A stretch of DNA of 64,000 bases from Clostridia bacterium 41_269. GTDB taxonomy: Bacteria; Bacillota; DTU086. Within the stretch, counting starts at the first letter, position 1, and each line of letters begins with the position of its first letter. Shown in pieces: positions 28,646 to 38,032 of this stretch. The stretch covers positions 31,787-95,786 of the forward strand of contig LGEZ01000004.1 in NCBI GenBank assembly GCA_001508005.1, read 5' to 3'. The notes under the pieces are model-generated. The model saw only the letters and a program-made list of their open reading frames with translations, made no database searches and was not told the origin of the DNA. Both the position numbers and the translations under genes were made by a program.

Positions 28646-28653
28646 GCTATACT
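28646..28653 (+). promoter_or_regulatory. extended -10 element upstream of the hydrogenase operon
   Basis: TGCTATACT fits an extended -10 (TGn-TATACT). A TTGACT at 28629 is only 13 bases away, too close to be its -35 box. The following 190-base leader contains an unused GGGGAGGAGG site and the inverted repeat TCGGTGG/CCACCGA (28781-28787 and 28818-28824) just before the first gene's ribosome site. Rated low because only one element is convincing. Confidence 0.4.
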
Positions 28654-28840
28654 ACAGTTATGTGAACTGTGTTTTTTTTGAGCATATATTTTAGGTCTTT
28701 TCTTTAAGTTTGATGTACTTGGTTTTTAAAGGTAAAAGAGCCATTGAGTTTTAAAGGGGAGGAGGTGAAACCACAGCTTATCGGTGGTAGGGTTTGAAGT
28801 ATAAAGCATTTAGATTTCCACCGAGAGAGGGTGAAGTGCT

Positions 28841-29086
28841 ATGGTATCTCAGCTGTTATTAGTGCTGTTGGTTTTGGGTATATTCTTAGCGGTTTTTTTG
28901 AAGGACTTATTATACTCTGCATTGTCGCTTGGTATTGCAAGTATTATTTTGGCAATAATTTTCTTTCAAATGGAATCGCCATATGCAGGGGTATTTGAAT
29001 TAAGTGTTGGTGCAGGAATGGTTACAATTCTCTTTATAGCGGCTATCTCGTTGATTAATTCAAAGGAGGGACAGCAGGGTGAGTAG
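28841..29086 (+). CDS. MbhD/DUF4040-type hydrogenase membrane subunit (half of NuoJ)
   Basis: An 81-residue protein with three membrane helices. The segment FELSVGAGMVTILFIAAISL, with its glutamate within a helix, matches DUF4040, found in MbhD of membrane-bound hydrogenases and in Mrp antiporters, and corresponds to the first half of complex I NuoJ. It should lie in the ion-translocating membrane arm. It overlaps the next gene by 8 bases. It is the first gene of a 13-gene hydrogenase operon; GAGAGGGTGAAG precedes the ATG. Confidence 0.82.
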   Translation: MVSQLLLVLLVLGIFLAVFLKDLLYSALSLGIASIILAIIFFQMESPYAGVFELSVGAGMVTILFIAAISLINSKEGQQGE

Positions 29087-29324
29087 CAGATATGTACCTC
29101 CGTCCATACTGGGTGCGGGAGTAATTGTGATAGGACTTGTGGGTTATTTCATCTTCAGTGCGGTGGTAGGCAATCCTGCGAGTTTTGAATCAGTTGCTGC
29201 CCCAACCGCTGATTTTCGCATTACCCTTTGGATCGGTAGGGCCTTAGATGTTTTAGTCCAAGGCGCATTGGTTCTTTCTGGCGTAATGGGAGTGGTTGCA
29301 CTGTTAAGGGGGATTAGGGTATGA
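29079..29324 (+). CDS. MbhE-like hydrogenase membrane subunit (second half of NuoJ)
   Basis: An 81-residue protein with two membrane helices: SILGAGVIVIGLVGYFIFSAVVG at the start and VLVQGALVLSGVMGVVALLRGI at the end. Size and place, between the MbhD-like and NuoK-like genes, fit MbhE, the separate second half of NuoJ in Mbh-type hydrogenases. Sequence similarity alone is weak, so the call rests largely on synteny. It begins at a non-ATG start overlapping the preceding gene and its stop overlaps the next ATG (ATGA). Confidence 0.68.
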   Translation: MSSRYVPPSILGAGVIVIGLVGYFIFSAVVGNPASFESVAAPTADFRITLWIGRALDVLVQGALVLSGVMGVVALLRGIRV

Positions 29325-29623
29325 CACTGACCTTTAATTTTGCTGTTGCGGTGGTAATTTTTGTGTTGGGTTTGTTCTGTATTGTAGCAAACCGCAGTAT
29401 GATTAAGACTCTTATCGGTATAGAAATTTTGAATAGAGCAGTCACCCTTACTTTTATTACCAGTGGTTACTTTGGAGGCAAAGCTGCTTTAGCACAGTCT
29501 GTTGCGGTTTTGAGTATTACCATTGATGCAGTTGTTGTTGCTGTGGCGCTGAGTATAATCATTAACGCCAAGCGCCTGTATGGTGATATCAATACTGAAT
29601 TGCTGACAAGACTAAAAGGGTAA
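29321..29623 (+). CDS. NuoK/MrpC-like hydrogenase subunit
   Basis: A 100-residue three-helix protein of the NuoK/MnhC/MbhG family. The region LFCIVANRSMIKTLIGIEILNRAVTLTFI carries the conserved glutamate of helix 2 in IGIEILN, and DAVVVAVALSIIINAKR is the typical third helix. In complex I and Mbh this small subunit is part of the central ion path between the NuoH-like and antiporter-like subunits. It overlaps the previous gene by 4 bases and is followed by the NuoL-like gene. Confidence 0.92.
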   Translation: MTLTFNFAVAVVIFVLGLFCIVANRSMIKTLIGIEILNRAVTLTFITSGYFGGKAALAQSVAVLSITIDAVVVAVALSIIINAKRLYGDINTELLTRLKG

Positions 29624-29650
29624 AAGGGTGAAGGAATGGGGGAATGAGCT

Positions 29651-31486
29651 GTGAATAGCTATGCATGGGTCGTAGCGCTGCCATTTATTGGCACTGCTCT
29701 AATGCCTCTGATGAAGCTTGGAGGCAAGCGGGCTGAAAGCTTTTTTGCAAACTTGATCTGTTTTGGTACTGCAGTTTTTGCTCTAACGCTTATTCCTACA
29801 ATTAGAGAAGGAGAAGTTGCCATAGTTGAGTGGATACCGGGGTTAGTTAAATTTACTGCCTTTACAGACGGGCTTTCAATATTCCTTACAACTGTTGCAG
29901 CATGTATAGGCGCACTTATTGCTCTTTATTCCGTTGAATACATGAATGAAGAAAAGGACTTACTGCGTTATTGGGCTATGTTTACATTGTTTGTAGGCGG
30001 CATGATTGGTTTGGCACTAACAGCCAACCTCTTGATGCTCTATGTGTTTTGGGAAGTTGTGGGTCTTACCTCCTATGCTCTTATTGGTTACTATTATAAT
30101 GACCCCAAAGCTGCTCGTGCTGGTTTAAAGGCTTTTCTAACTACCAGACTTGGTGACGTGGGTCTTTTAGTAGGTATATTGGCTCTGTATTTTTCTATGG
30201 AACCCCATACTTTTAATTTCTTAGAAATAGCTGAAGCTATTGAGGCAGGAGAAATCTCAGGGAATATCCTGGCGATAGCAGCTTTTGGAATGCTTCTGGG
30301 TGCAATGGGTAAATCTGCACAAGCACCGCTTCACGTTTGGTTGGCCGACGCTATGGAAGCTCCTACAACAATTAGTGCTTTAATTCACGCTGCTACAATG
30401 GTTAACGCTGGTGTTTACCTTATGGCAAGAACATATCCTATTTTCCATACAGTACCAGGGTGGGCTAATACGGTATTGCTGGTTGGAGCTATAACTGCTT
30501 TCTTAACCGCTACTCTGGCTTTGGTGGAACCTGATTTAAAACGCGTTCTTGCTTATTCAACGGTAAGCCAGCTGGGTTATATGTTTGCTGCAGTTGGAGC
30601 GGGAAGCATTTTTGCAGCAAAATTCCATTTGATTAACCATGCGCTGTTTAAAGCCCTTCTCTTTCTCTGTGCCGGAGCAGTAATTCATCACCTTCATGGT
30701 GTAAGGAACATGTACGAAATGGGCGGCGGCGTAGGTAGACAGATGAAGTTTACGGGGACCTGTTATCTGATTGGTACCCTTTCATTGGCTGGTATTCCCA
30801 TATTTAATGGATTTTGGAGCAAGGACTTAGTAATAGGGGCTACTTTGGAGGCAGGAAATGTTCTTGGTGCAGCACTTCTTGTACTTGCAGCAGTTCTAAC
30901 CGTTATTTATTCCTTTAGGGCTTATTATTTGGTATTCTGCGGTACTTCTGATAAGCATTTGCATGATCCTGGTGTGGTTATGAAGATACCTCTGGGACTG
31001 CTGGCAATTGGTGCTCTGGTTTCATGGCTAGGCGTGGGCTTTTTCTCCACCAAGATGCACGACAGTGGTCTTGAAGTACATGCCATGAGCGTAGGAGAAC
31101 TTCTACATCATACAGTGACCAGTGTAGCATTACTTCTTTCCCTTGGAGCAGTAGCATTAGGATTGCTCATTTACTGGTCGGTGAAGGATTCCGGAAAGGC
31201 ACTAGAGAAAGCAGCACCAACACTTGCCAATATACTTAAAGCAGGATACGGAATTGAAAGCATTTACCTGACGGTATTCTATGGAACAAGAGAGATTGGA
31301 AAGTCCATACTTTCAGCTATTGACGAGTATGTATTGGAGAAGGGAATAAACCAAGGATTGGCTTCATTATCGTTGGGTGCCGGAAAAGCCGGAAAAGTGA
31401 TGCACCCAGGGGATGTTTCATACAACGTTGTGGGCATTATCACGGGTATGTTGCTGGTACTTATAGTTATGTTTTTAGCAGTGTAA
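29651..31486 (+). CDS. NuoL-like antiporter subunit of the hydrogenase
   Basis: A 611-residue, about 14-16-helix protein of the Proton_antipo_M family. GKSAQAPLHVWLADAMEAPTTISALIHAATMVNAGVYL is the family core signature; an N-terminal Proton_antipo_N part (DGLSIFLTTVAACIGALIALYSVEYM) precedes it. It starts with GTG. In complex I this subunit is the distal pump. In this operon it accompanies two further antiporter-like subunits and a [NiFe] hydrogenase, so it should use redox energy to move protons or sodium ions. The ion cannot be told from sequence. Confidence 0.93.
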   Translation: MNSYAWVVALPFIGTALMPLMKLGGKRAESFFANLICFGTAVFALTLIPTIREGEVAIVEWIPGLVKFTAFTDGLSIFLTTVAACIGALIALYSVEYMNEEKDLLRYWAMFTLFVGGMIGLALTANLLMLYVFWEVVGLTSYALIGYYYNDPKAARAGLKAFLTTRLGDVGLLVGILALYFSMEPHTFNFLEIAEAIEAGEISGNILAIAAFGMLLGAMGKSAQAPLHVWLADAMEAPTTISALIHAATMVNAGVYLMARTYPIFHTVPGWANTVLLVGAITAFLTATLALVEPDLKRVLAYSTVSQLGYMFAAVGAGSIFAAKFHLINHALFKALLFLCAGAVIHHLHGVRNMYEMGGGVGRQMKFTGTCYLIGTLSLAGIPIFNGFWSKDLVIGATLEAGNVLGAALLVLAAVLTVIYSFRAYYLVFCGTSDKHLHDPGVVMKIPLGLLAIGALVSWLGVGFFSTKMHDSGLEVHAMSVGELLHHTVTSVALLLSLGAVALGLLIYWSVKDSGKALEKAAPTLANILKAGYGIESIYLTVFYGTREIGKSILSAIDEYVLEKGINQGLASLSLGAGKAGKVMHPGDVSYNVVGIITGMLLVLIVMFLAV

Positions 31487-31499
31487 GGGGGGAAATGAG

Positions 31500-32960
31500 T
31501 TGGCTGATACAATAATGGGCTTAATTTTGCTTATCCCCATCATTGGAGCGCTTGGTGTACTGTTTGTTAATCCGTCTAGAGTTAGAGCCTTTTCAGGAGG
31601 AACAGCAGCTGTTGTTACAGTGCTTTCACTATGGCTGACATTTTTACAATGGGGAAATGCTCCAATAGAAGTTTCCTGGCCGTGGATTGAAGGATTGGGA
31701 ATAGATTTTTCCTTTAGAATTGATGGGCTTTCAACAATAGCAATGGTTGCGGCATCTGCTCTTACAGCTCTTGCAATAGCCTTTATGCCTCACGAATATA
31801 AAAGCAAAGAAGTTGAGCAGCCATCATTTTACGGCTGGATGATGGTCTTTTTAGCAGCAATGAATGGTGTAGCAATGGCAGCAAACACGATTCAATTTTA
31901 TCTATTCTGGGAAGCACTACTTATTCCATCCACTGCAATGCTTGCATTCTGGGGCGACCGTGAGGATAGGGGTAAGATAGCTCTTAAGTACTTTGTATAT
32001 ACTCACGTCGGTGCAGTGTTGATACTCCTAGCGATTTTATGGGTTTTCACAGTAAAAGGAGTTACAGATATCTATGCATTTAGAGAAGCTCTAGCTGACG
32101 TAGATCCTTCTATTTTAAAAGTATTGGTATGGTTGTTCGTGTTGGGATTTGGATTTAAGCTTGCAATGTTTCCGTTCCACAGCTGGCTTCCAGATACTTA
32201 CGAAGCTGCACCTCTACCAGCTGCCATAGCTATGTCAGGCGGTATGATGGGAGTAGGTATTTACGGTATTATTCGATTTGTATTTACACCATTCCCAGTG
32301 GAAATAATTTCTCAGTTAAGCGTTCCCATAATGACCTTTGCTCTGATTACCTTATATTACGGCGGTATTATGGCTTTTGCTCAAAAGAATTTAAGAAGAT
32401 TTCTTGCTTATTCCAGTATGAGCCAAATGGGATATGTACTGTTTGGTATAGGTTCGGCTCATGGACTAGGTATTGGAGGAGCTGCATTCCATATTATCAA
32501 CCATGGTGTAGCAAAAGTTTTGCTGTTCATGGTTGTAGCAGTAATTATCTATACAACTGGAAAGAAAAGCATTGATGAAATAAGCGGGTTATGCACAAGG
32601 ATGCCGGTTACAGCATTTTGTGCTTCGGTAGGTGCATTATCATTATGCGGTTGTCCACCGCTTTCCGGCTTTCAGAGCGAGTGGATGATTTTTGCAGGTG
32701 TGGCTTCCAGCGGAAATACCCTGTTTACAGTTGTAGCAATTGCCGGTGCAGTTTTAACCAGTGCTTATGCATTATCCTTTGTAAGGTATGCCTTTTTTGG
32801 AAGGCCTATGCAGGGAGCTGAAAATATTAGAGAGGTTCCCCTGAGGATTCTTGCTCCGATGCTTATTTTGGCCCTTGCAGCAATAATTGTAGGTGTTTGG
32901 CCGGCACCCTTTGTTGAATGGGTAAGCGGAGCATTGGGTTCGTTGCAACTGGGTATTTAG
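31500..32960 (+). CDS. NuoM-like antiporter subunit of the hydrogenase
   Basis: A 486-residue membrane protein of about 14 helices that starts with TTG after GGGGGGAAATGAG. The pattern FKLAMFPFHSWLPDTYEAAPLPAAIAMSGGMMGVGIYGIIRF is the Proton_antipo_M core in its NuoM form, and FLAYSSMSQMGYVLFGIG follows. The conserved membrane glutamate typical of NuoM is likely the one in YLFWEALLIPS. It is the second of three antiporter-like subunits and is only 13 bases from the NuoL-like gene. Confidence 0.93.
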   Translation: MADTIMGLILLIPIIGALGVLFVNPSRVRAFSGGTAAVVTVLSLWLTFLQWGNAPIEVSWPWIEGLGIDFSFRIDGLSTIAMVAASALTALAIAFMPHEYKSKEVEQPSFYGWMMVFLAAMNGVAMAANTIQFYLFWEALLIPSTAMLAFWGDREDRGKIALKYFVYTHVGAVLILLAILWVFTVKGVTDIYAFREALADVDPSILKVLVWLFVLGFGFKLAMFPFHSWLPDTYEAAPLPAAIAMSGGMMGVGIYGIIRFVFTPFPVEIISQLSVPIMTFALITLYYGGIMAFAQKNLRRFLAYSSMSQMGYVLFGIGSAHGLGIGGAAFHIINHGVAKVLLFMVVAVIIYTTGKKSIDEISGLCTRMPVTAFCASVGALSLCGCPPLSGFQSEWMIFAGVASSGNTLFTVVAIAGAVLTSAYALSFVRYAFFGRPMQGAENIREVPLRILAPMLILALAAIIVGVWPAPFVEWVSGALGSLQLGI

Positions 32961-32972
32961 GAGGTGCAGACC

Positions 32973-34457
32973 ATGACAGGACAGTATATACTTTTGATGT
33001 TCGTTGCGCTGTTTGGAGGTAGTCTTGTTTCATATATAGTGGGTCACTGGTCGAAAAAACCATGTAAAGCTTCTGGATTAGTAGCTTTAATTGCTCTGCT
33101 GTTAACTCTAGCTGCATTTATTCCCCTTGCTCAGCAGGTGGCTGCTGGGGAAATTCCTGCAGCAGCAATTGGGGATGGGCTTTTTGCCATTGTTCTGCAG
33201 GCTGATGCCCTTTCGGTCTTTATGATAGCAGTAATACTACTCTTAAGCCTTGCTGCAACAATATATTCCTGGAATTATATGGAAGAAGATGAGGGTGTAG
33301 AGAAATATTATGGGCTGCTTCTATTAATGATTGCTGGAATGATCGGAATAACTCTCTCTACTGATCTGTTTAACCTGTATCTGTTCTTTGAATTAATGGC
33401 AGTATCATCTTATGCTTTGGTTGCATTTAGAAAGGAAAATTGGGAGCCCATTGAGGCAGCATTTAAATATCTTGTAATGAGTGCGGTGGGTTCAGCATTT
33501 GTTCTTCTCGGAATTGCAATAACTTTCATGTATACAGGTAATCTTCAGTTTGCTGCAGTTGCACAAAATATTGCTGATGTTCCAACACAGGTAGTTCTTC
33601 TGCTTGTGGCAATGTTCTTAGGGGGCTTTGGAGTTAAAACAGCTATGGCACCCTTTCATACATGGCTTCCAGATGCGCACTCAGCTGCGCCCACGGGAAT
33701 TAGTGCTATGCTGTCTGGCGTTGTGATTGAAACAGGATTTTTTGCAATGCTTAAGGTTTTATTAAATATTTTTGCTGGAGTAAACTTGACCATGGGTTTG
33801 GTTCTTGCACTGTTTGCTGTAGTGACAATGTTTGCTGGCAACCTGCTTGCTTTGGTGCAGAAAGATATTAAAAGAATGTTAGCTTATTCTAGTGTTGCAC
33901 AGATAGGATACATTTTAATGGGAATAGGATTAGGTATATATTATGGTGCGGTTTCAGGTTTGACGGGTGGGCTTTTCCATATAATGACCCATGCTTTTAT
34001 GAAGGGATTAGCATTTCTGTGCGCAGGAGTCATAATTCACCAAATTGGAACTAGGGAAATTGCTGATATGAGAGGTGTAGGAAAATATATGCCACTTACT
34101 GCAGCAGGATTCACAATAGCAGCATTAGCACTTGCTGGTGTTCCCCCATTTAGTGGATTTATGAGTAAATGGTTAATTTACAATGCTGGTGTTGAAGTGG
34201 GTTCAACTGTGGGTATAGTTTTCGCGGCAATTGCAATTGCCAACAGCATTCTTTCACTGGGTTACTACTTGCCTGTAATAAGCGCATTTTATGCAAAGGA
34301 TACAGCTACTGAAATTCATCTCCATGATGCACCCACATGGTGTGCTGTTTCCATAGCAGGATTAATTGTATTGACTGTTGCACTGGGAATTTTCCCACAG
34401 GTTGGACTGAAGTTTGTTTATCCAGCGGTTAATGTTATTGCAGGTTTGATTGGATAA
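32973..34457 (+). CDS. NuoN/MbhH-type antiporter subunit of the hydrogenase
   Basis: About 494 residues, about 14 membrane helices. GVKTAMAPFHTWLPDAHSAAPTGISAMLSGVVIETGFFAML is closer to the MrpD/MbhH form (LPDAHSAAP) than to classical NuoN. FNLYLFFELMAVSSYALVAF carries the conserved helix-5 glutamate. The GGAGGTG site at 32961 makes ATG 32973 the likely start rather than GTG 32964. It completes the set of three antiporter-like subunits seen in Hyf-type hydrogenases and complex I. Confidence 0.92.
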   Translation: MTGQYILLMFVALFGGSLVSYIVGHWSKKPCKASGLVALIALLLTLAAFIPLAQQVAAGEIPAAAIGDGLFAIVLQADALSVFMIAVILLLSLAATIYSWNYMEEDEGVEKYYGLLLLMIAGMIGITLSTDLFNLYLFFELMAVSSYALVAFRKENWEPIEAAFKYLVMSAVGSAFVLLGIAITFMYTGNLQFAAVAQNIADVPTQVVLLLVAMFLGGFGVKTAMAPFHTWLPDAHSAAPTGISAMLSGVVIETGFFAMLKVLLNIFAGVNLTMGLVLALFAVVTMFAGNLLALVQKDIKRMLAYSSVAQIGYILMGIGLGIYYGAVSGLTGGLFHIMTHAFMKGLAFLCAGVIIHQIGTREIADMRGVGKYMPLTAAGFTIAALALAGVPPFSGFMSKWLIYNAGVEVGSTVGIVFAAIAIANSILSLGYYLPVISAFYAKDTATEIHLHDAPTWCAVSIAGLIVLTVALGIFPQVGLKFVYPAVNVIAGLIG

Positions 34458-34503
34458 TGGTTAAGGGTTTACGATTAACTGTGGAAATGGAGGAGGAGAA
34501 TAA

Positions 34504-34947
34504 ATGGACGGAAACTTAAGCCTGGCACTGCCGCCAATAGCGTTTATTATCTTCACGATTGTGGCATACCTTCTCATGGGTATGGGTAAGATGATGGCAG
34601 TTCCTTTCAAAGATGTAGAAGGAAAAACGGACCCTTACCTCTGCGGTGAGGATTTGGCATTAGGTATGATTGTGCCGAGCTACTGGCAATTCTTCTCCAT
34701 TGCTATACTATTTACAATTCTGCATATTGCAGTTTTTATAGTTGCCTTGATGCCCAGCCCAGCTGTGTTATTTACAATTATCTACATTATTCTGATTGGT
34801 TCAGCTGTAGGTGTTCTTATTGGGGAAGTTAAGCTGACCATACCTCCAAAAGAAAAGGCTGTGGCAAAACTGCAGGCTAGGGCTAAAATCATTGACAGAT
34901 CAGCCACAGAAGCTGTGGAAAGCGGCGGAGCTCAAGTTGTTAATTAA
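34504..34947 (+). CDS. NuoA-like hydrogenase membrane subunit
   Basis: A 147-residue protein with three membrane helices. The loop after helix 1 contains DPYLCGEDLALG, comparable to the PYECG loop of NuoA, which in complex I touches the quinone channel. After helix 3 there is a charged tail of about 35 residues. A NuoA homologue is not part of the minimal Ech hydrogenases, so its presence makes this enzyme unusually complex-I-like. Sequence similarity is moderate; the position before the NuoB-like gene supports it. Confidence 0.82.
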   Translation: MDGNLSLALPPIAFIIFTIVAYLLMGMGKMMAVPFKDVEGKTDPYLCGEDLALGMIVPSYWQFFSIAILFTILHIAVFIVALMPSPAVLFTIIYIILIGSAVGVLIGEVKLTIPPKEKAVAKLQARAKIIDRSATEAVESGGAQVVN

Positions 34948-34997
34948 TGTATTGCTAATTAATATTGATTCCTGTTATTATTAAAGGAGGGAGTTTG

Positions 34998-35432
34998 ATG
35001 TTTCAGTCGTTGGTTAACTGGGCTAGGGTAAAGTCACCATGGATTTTGCATTGGAATACAGGCGCATGTAACGCATGTGATATAGAGGTACTGGCAGCAT
35101 TGACCCCTAGATTTGATGTTGAACGTTTTGGTGTTTTGCTTCAGGGAACACCAAGACATGCAGATGTGATCGTATGCACTGGCCCCGTCACAAAACAGGT
35201 TAAAGATCGCTTAATAAAGGTTTATAACCAAACTCCTGATCCAAAATTCGTAGTGGCAGTAGGCTCTTGTGCTTGTTCCGGAGGAGCCTTTAGAGGATGT
35301 TATAACATACTAGGGGGTGTTGATCAGGCAATACCTGTGGATGCATATATACCCGGATGTGCGGCAAGACCGGATGCGATAATTGATGGTGTCGTTAAGC
35401 TTCTTGCCAAGCTTCAGGGTAAAGCTGGATAG
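34998..35432 (+). CDS. [NiFe] hydrogenase small subunit, group 4 (NuoB-like)
   Basis: About 144 residues. TGACNACDIEVLAAL gives the CxxC pair typical of group 4 hydrogenase small subunits (EchC, HycG, MbhJ), unlike the adjacent Cys-Cys of true NuoB. GSCACSGGAFRG and YIPGCAARPD supply the other two cysteines of a single proximal [4Fe-4S] cluster. It passes electrons to the nickel site of the large subunit encoded two genes later. An AAAGGAGGGAG site puts the start at ATG 34998, 11 codons after the track start. Confidence 0.94.
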   Translation: MFQSLVNWARVKSPWILHWNTGACNACDIEVLAALTPRFDVERFGVLLQGTPRHADVIVCTGPVTKQVKDRLIKVYNQTPDPKFVVAVGSCACSGGAFRGCYNILGGVDQAIPVDAYIPGCAARPDAIIDGVVKLLAKLQGKAG

Positions 35433-35448
35433 GAGGGTGGAAAACTGA

Positions 35449-35922
35449 ATGGAAAGAGAGTACAAAAACAGTGATGTTAAGCTGAAGGAAAGTTTAGAAA
35501 GTGCTTTTGGAGAAAAAGTAAAAGTTGAAAATACTAGACCGCACCGTTTATTTGTAACAGTCAGCAGAGACGATGCATTAGAAGTGGTAAAGTTTCTAAA
35601 TGAAAAACACGGTTTAACTTATGTATCAACTATTACAGGTTTGGATGCGGAAGACCATTATGAGGTAATATATCATTTTCTGATTGAGAACACTTCGCTG
35701 AGCGTAAGAGCTGTTATACCCAAAGAGGATAAACCTTGGGTGGATTCCATAGTGCATATAATTCCGGGAGCAGACCTTTATGAAAGGGAAATTAAAGATT
35801 TATTAGGTATATATCCCAAGGGACATCCCAATCCAAGTAGACAAACGCTCCCCGATGATTGGCCTGAAGATGAGTATCCCTTGCGGAAAGATTGGCCTGC
35901 TAAGGAAAGGGGGATAAGATAA
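35449..35922 (+). CDS. NuoC/HycE-N-type hydrogenase subunit (30 kDa family)
   Basis: A 157-residue soluble protein of the complex I 30-kDa subunit family. Signatures are YVSTITGLDAEDHYEVIYHFL and the family block PGADLYEREIKDLLGIYPKGHPNPSRQTLPDDWPEDEYPLRKDW. It is the structural partner of the large subunit; in some group 4 enzymes the two are fused (HycE), but here they are separate. Its stop overlaps the ATG of the large-subunit gene by one base, so they are translationally coupled. Confidence 0.93.
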   Translation: MEREYKNSDVKLKESLESAFGEKVKVENTRPHRLFVTVSRDDALEVVKFLNEKHGLTYVSTITGLDAEDHYEVIYHFLIENTSLSVRAVIPKEDKPWVDSIVHIIPGADLYEREIKDLLGIYPKGHPNPSRQTLPDDWPEDEYPLRKDWPAKERGIR

Positions 35923-37094
35923 TGGCGGAAGTAAAAATTCCTATAGGGCCGCAGCATCCTGCTTTAGAAGAACCGGAACTATTTTTACTCACCGTTGATG
36001 GTGAGCAGATAGTTGATGCTGAAATGCGTATCGGGTACAACCATCGCGGTATGGAAAAGTCAGCCGAGTTTAGAACCTTTATGCAGACACTATACTTGTA
36101 TGAAAGAATATGCGGTATCTGCTCCCATTCACACACCACATGTTACATTCAAGCAGTTGAAGAAATAGCAGGACTTGAAATACCTCCAAGAGCTAAATAT
36201 ATTCGCACCTTGATTGCCGAATTAGAGCGCATTCACAGCCACCTTCTGTGGTTAGGTATTGCAGGTCATGAAATTGGATTTGATACACTATTTATGTACA
36301 GCTGGAGAGATCGTGAGTTTGTTCAGGATATATTAGAAGAAATTACAGGTAACCGGGTTAACTACGCGATTAATACCATTGGCGGTGTAAGAAGGGATAT
36401 TCCTGAGAATAAGATCGATGACTACTTAAAAGCATTGGATATACTTGAGGAACGCTGTGGTTACTATACAAAAGTGGCTTTTGAGGAAGGAACACTTGCT
36501 GCAAGGCTTGGTGGAGTGCACTATTTAAGCAAAGAAAAGGCAATTGAACTTTGTGCCTGCGGACCCTTTGCAAGGGCATCTGGAGTTGCTACAGATGTGC
36601 GTTTTGAGGAGCCATATTTGGCTTATCCTGAAATTCCCTTTAATTTAATAACATATGACAGCTGTGACATTTTTGGAAGAGCTGTGGTAAGAATTTTAGA
36701 AACAATAGAATCTATTAAAATATGTAGGTACATTTTGAAAAATCTCCCCCCAGGAGAAATTAAACTGGAAAAAGTTCCAAAAAAGATACCTGAAGGAGAA
36801 GCAGTAAGCAGGTATGAAGCACCTCGGGGAGAGGATATTCACTATGTTCGCAGCAATGGTGGAGAAAAGCCATATAGGGCAAAGGTACGTGCTCCTACAA
36901 TGCAAAACCTTCCTGCAACCATGGAAAGCCTAAAGGGCAGCTATATTGCTGACGCTCCTATAGCCATTGCATCCATAGATCCTTGTTTCAGCTGTACGGA
37001 CAGAATTGCTGTTGTACGGGATATCCGTTCCGGTAAGGAAAGCCGCGTGAGACTGAGAGATCTCAGCAAGTACGGCAAAGGGGGGAGACGTTAA
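35922..37094 (+). CDS. [NiFe] hydrogenase large subunit, group 4 (NuoD-like)
   Basis: A 390-residue catalytic subunit. The L1 motif ERICGICSHSHTTC has Cys64 and Cys67, and the L2 motif DPCFSCTDR has Cys355 and Cys358, the four nickel-binding cysteines. Complex I NuoD lacks these, so a NADH-quinone oxidoreductase annotation would be wrong. A 29-residue tail follows the L2 arginine and would be cut off by the maturation protease encoded at the operon end. The reaction is proton reduction or H2 oxidation on the cytoplasmic face. The presence of both motifs makes the call firm; group 4 is set by the neighbours. Confidence 0.96.
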   Translation: MAEVKIPIGPQHPALEEPELFLLTVDGEQIVDAEMRIGYNHRGMEKSAEFRTFMQTLYLYERICGICSHSHTTCYIQAVEEIAGLEIPPRAKYIRTLIAELERIHSHLLWLGIAGHEIGFDTLFMYSWRDREFVQDILEEITGNRVNYAINTIGGVRRDIPENKIDDYLKALDILEERCGYYTKVAFEEGTLAARLGGVHYLSKEKAIELCACGPFARASGVATDVRFEEPYLAYPEIPFNLITYDSCDIFGRAVVRILETIESIKICRYILKNLPPGEIKLEKVPKKIPEGEAVSRYEAPRGEDIHYVRSNGGEKPYRAKVRAPTMQNLPATMESLKGSYIADAPIAIASIDPCFSCTDRIAVVRDIRSGKESRVRLRDLSKYGKGGRR

Positions 37095-38032
37095 TGACTG
37101 CTGAATTGGTTCAGATTTTGTTATTTCCCGGCTTTGTCTTCTTGTTTGCCTATGCTATGTTTGTGGAGTGGTTTGACCGCAAAGCATACGCATTGATGCA
37201 GAACAGAGTTGGACCTCCGTGGTTCCAGCCCTTTGCGGATTTTATAAAGCTTATGGCTAAGGAGTATATTATTCCCAAACGAGCAAATCCGGTATTTTTC
37301 CTAGCACTTCCCACGGGAATATTGGCTTTTGTCCTGACAACTATAGTTTGTATACCTGTGGCAAGCAACAAAGCAATGTACTCCTTTGAAGGAGATATTT
37401 TGGTTGTAGCGTTTCTTCTTACAGCTGCAAGTATGGTAATTTTCCTAATGGGTTGGTTTTCCAATAACCCATTTACTATCGTTGGTGGAACTCGTGCTAT
37501 AAGCCAAATGATTTCATATGAAGTACCCTTGCTGTTTGCACTGCTGACTCCAGCAATAATGGCAGGAAGTTGGAGCATTGCTGAAATTACAGCGTTTTTC
37601 CGTGCAAATCCCATTCTTCTGATCTTCCAGATACCAGCATTGATAATTGCACTAATTGCCCTTCAGGCTAAACTAGAAAGGGTACCCTTTGATATACCTG
37701 AAGCAGAAACTGAAATTGTAGGAGGTCCTTTAGCTGAGCTATCGGGAAGGGGACTTGCTCTGTTCCACCTTGCTACCGATATCGAAATGATAGTAGGAGT
37801 TACCCTTTTAGCTAACTTATTCCTTGGAGGTTTTTCGTCAAACATTGCCATTGGGCTAATTGAGTTTTTTGTAAAAACTTTAGCGCTTGTGTTTATTTTG
37901 ACAGCAATGCGCACAGTTATGGCGAGAGTTAGAATCGAGCAGCTGGTACTGTTCTGTTGGCATAGACTGGTTCCTGCTGCGCTTGTTCAAGTGCTTATCG
38001 CTGTTTTAATAAAAGGGTGGTGGCTGACATGA
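37094..38032 (+). CDS. NuoH-like hydrogenase membrane anchor subunit
   Basis: A 312-residue, eight-helix protein of the NuoH/EchB/MbhM family. Visible blocks are MFVEWFDRKAYALMQNRVGPPWFQPFADFIKLMAKEYIIPKRA in the first loop, FSNNPFTIVGGTRAISQMISYEVPLLFAL and FDIPEAETEIVGGPLAELSGRGLALFHLATDIEM. It joins the hydrogenase module to the pump module and carries part of the proton path. It overlaps the large-subunit gene by one base and the ferredoxin-like gene by four. Confidence 0.95.
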   Translation: MTAELVQILLFPGFVFLFAYAMFVEWFDRKAYALMQNRVGPPWFQPFADFIKLMAKEYIIPKRANPVFFLALPTGILAFVLTTIVCIPVASNKAMYSFEGDILVVAFLLTAASMVIFLMGWFSNNPFTIVGGTRAISQMISYEVPLLFALLTPAIMAGSWSIAEITAFFRANPILLIFQIPALIIALIALQAKLERVPFDIPEAETEIVGGPLAELSGRGLALFHLATDIEMIVGVTLLANLFLGGFSSNIAIGLIEFFVKTLALVFILTAMRTVMARVRIEQLVLFCWHRLVPAALVQVLIAVLIKGWWLT

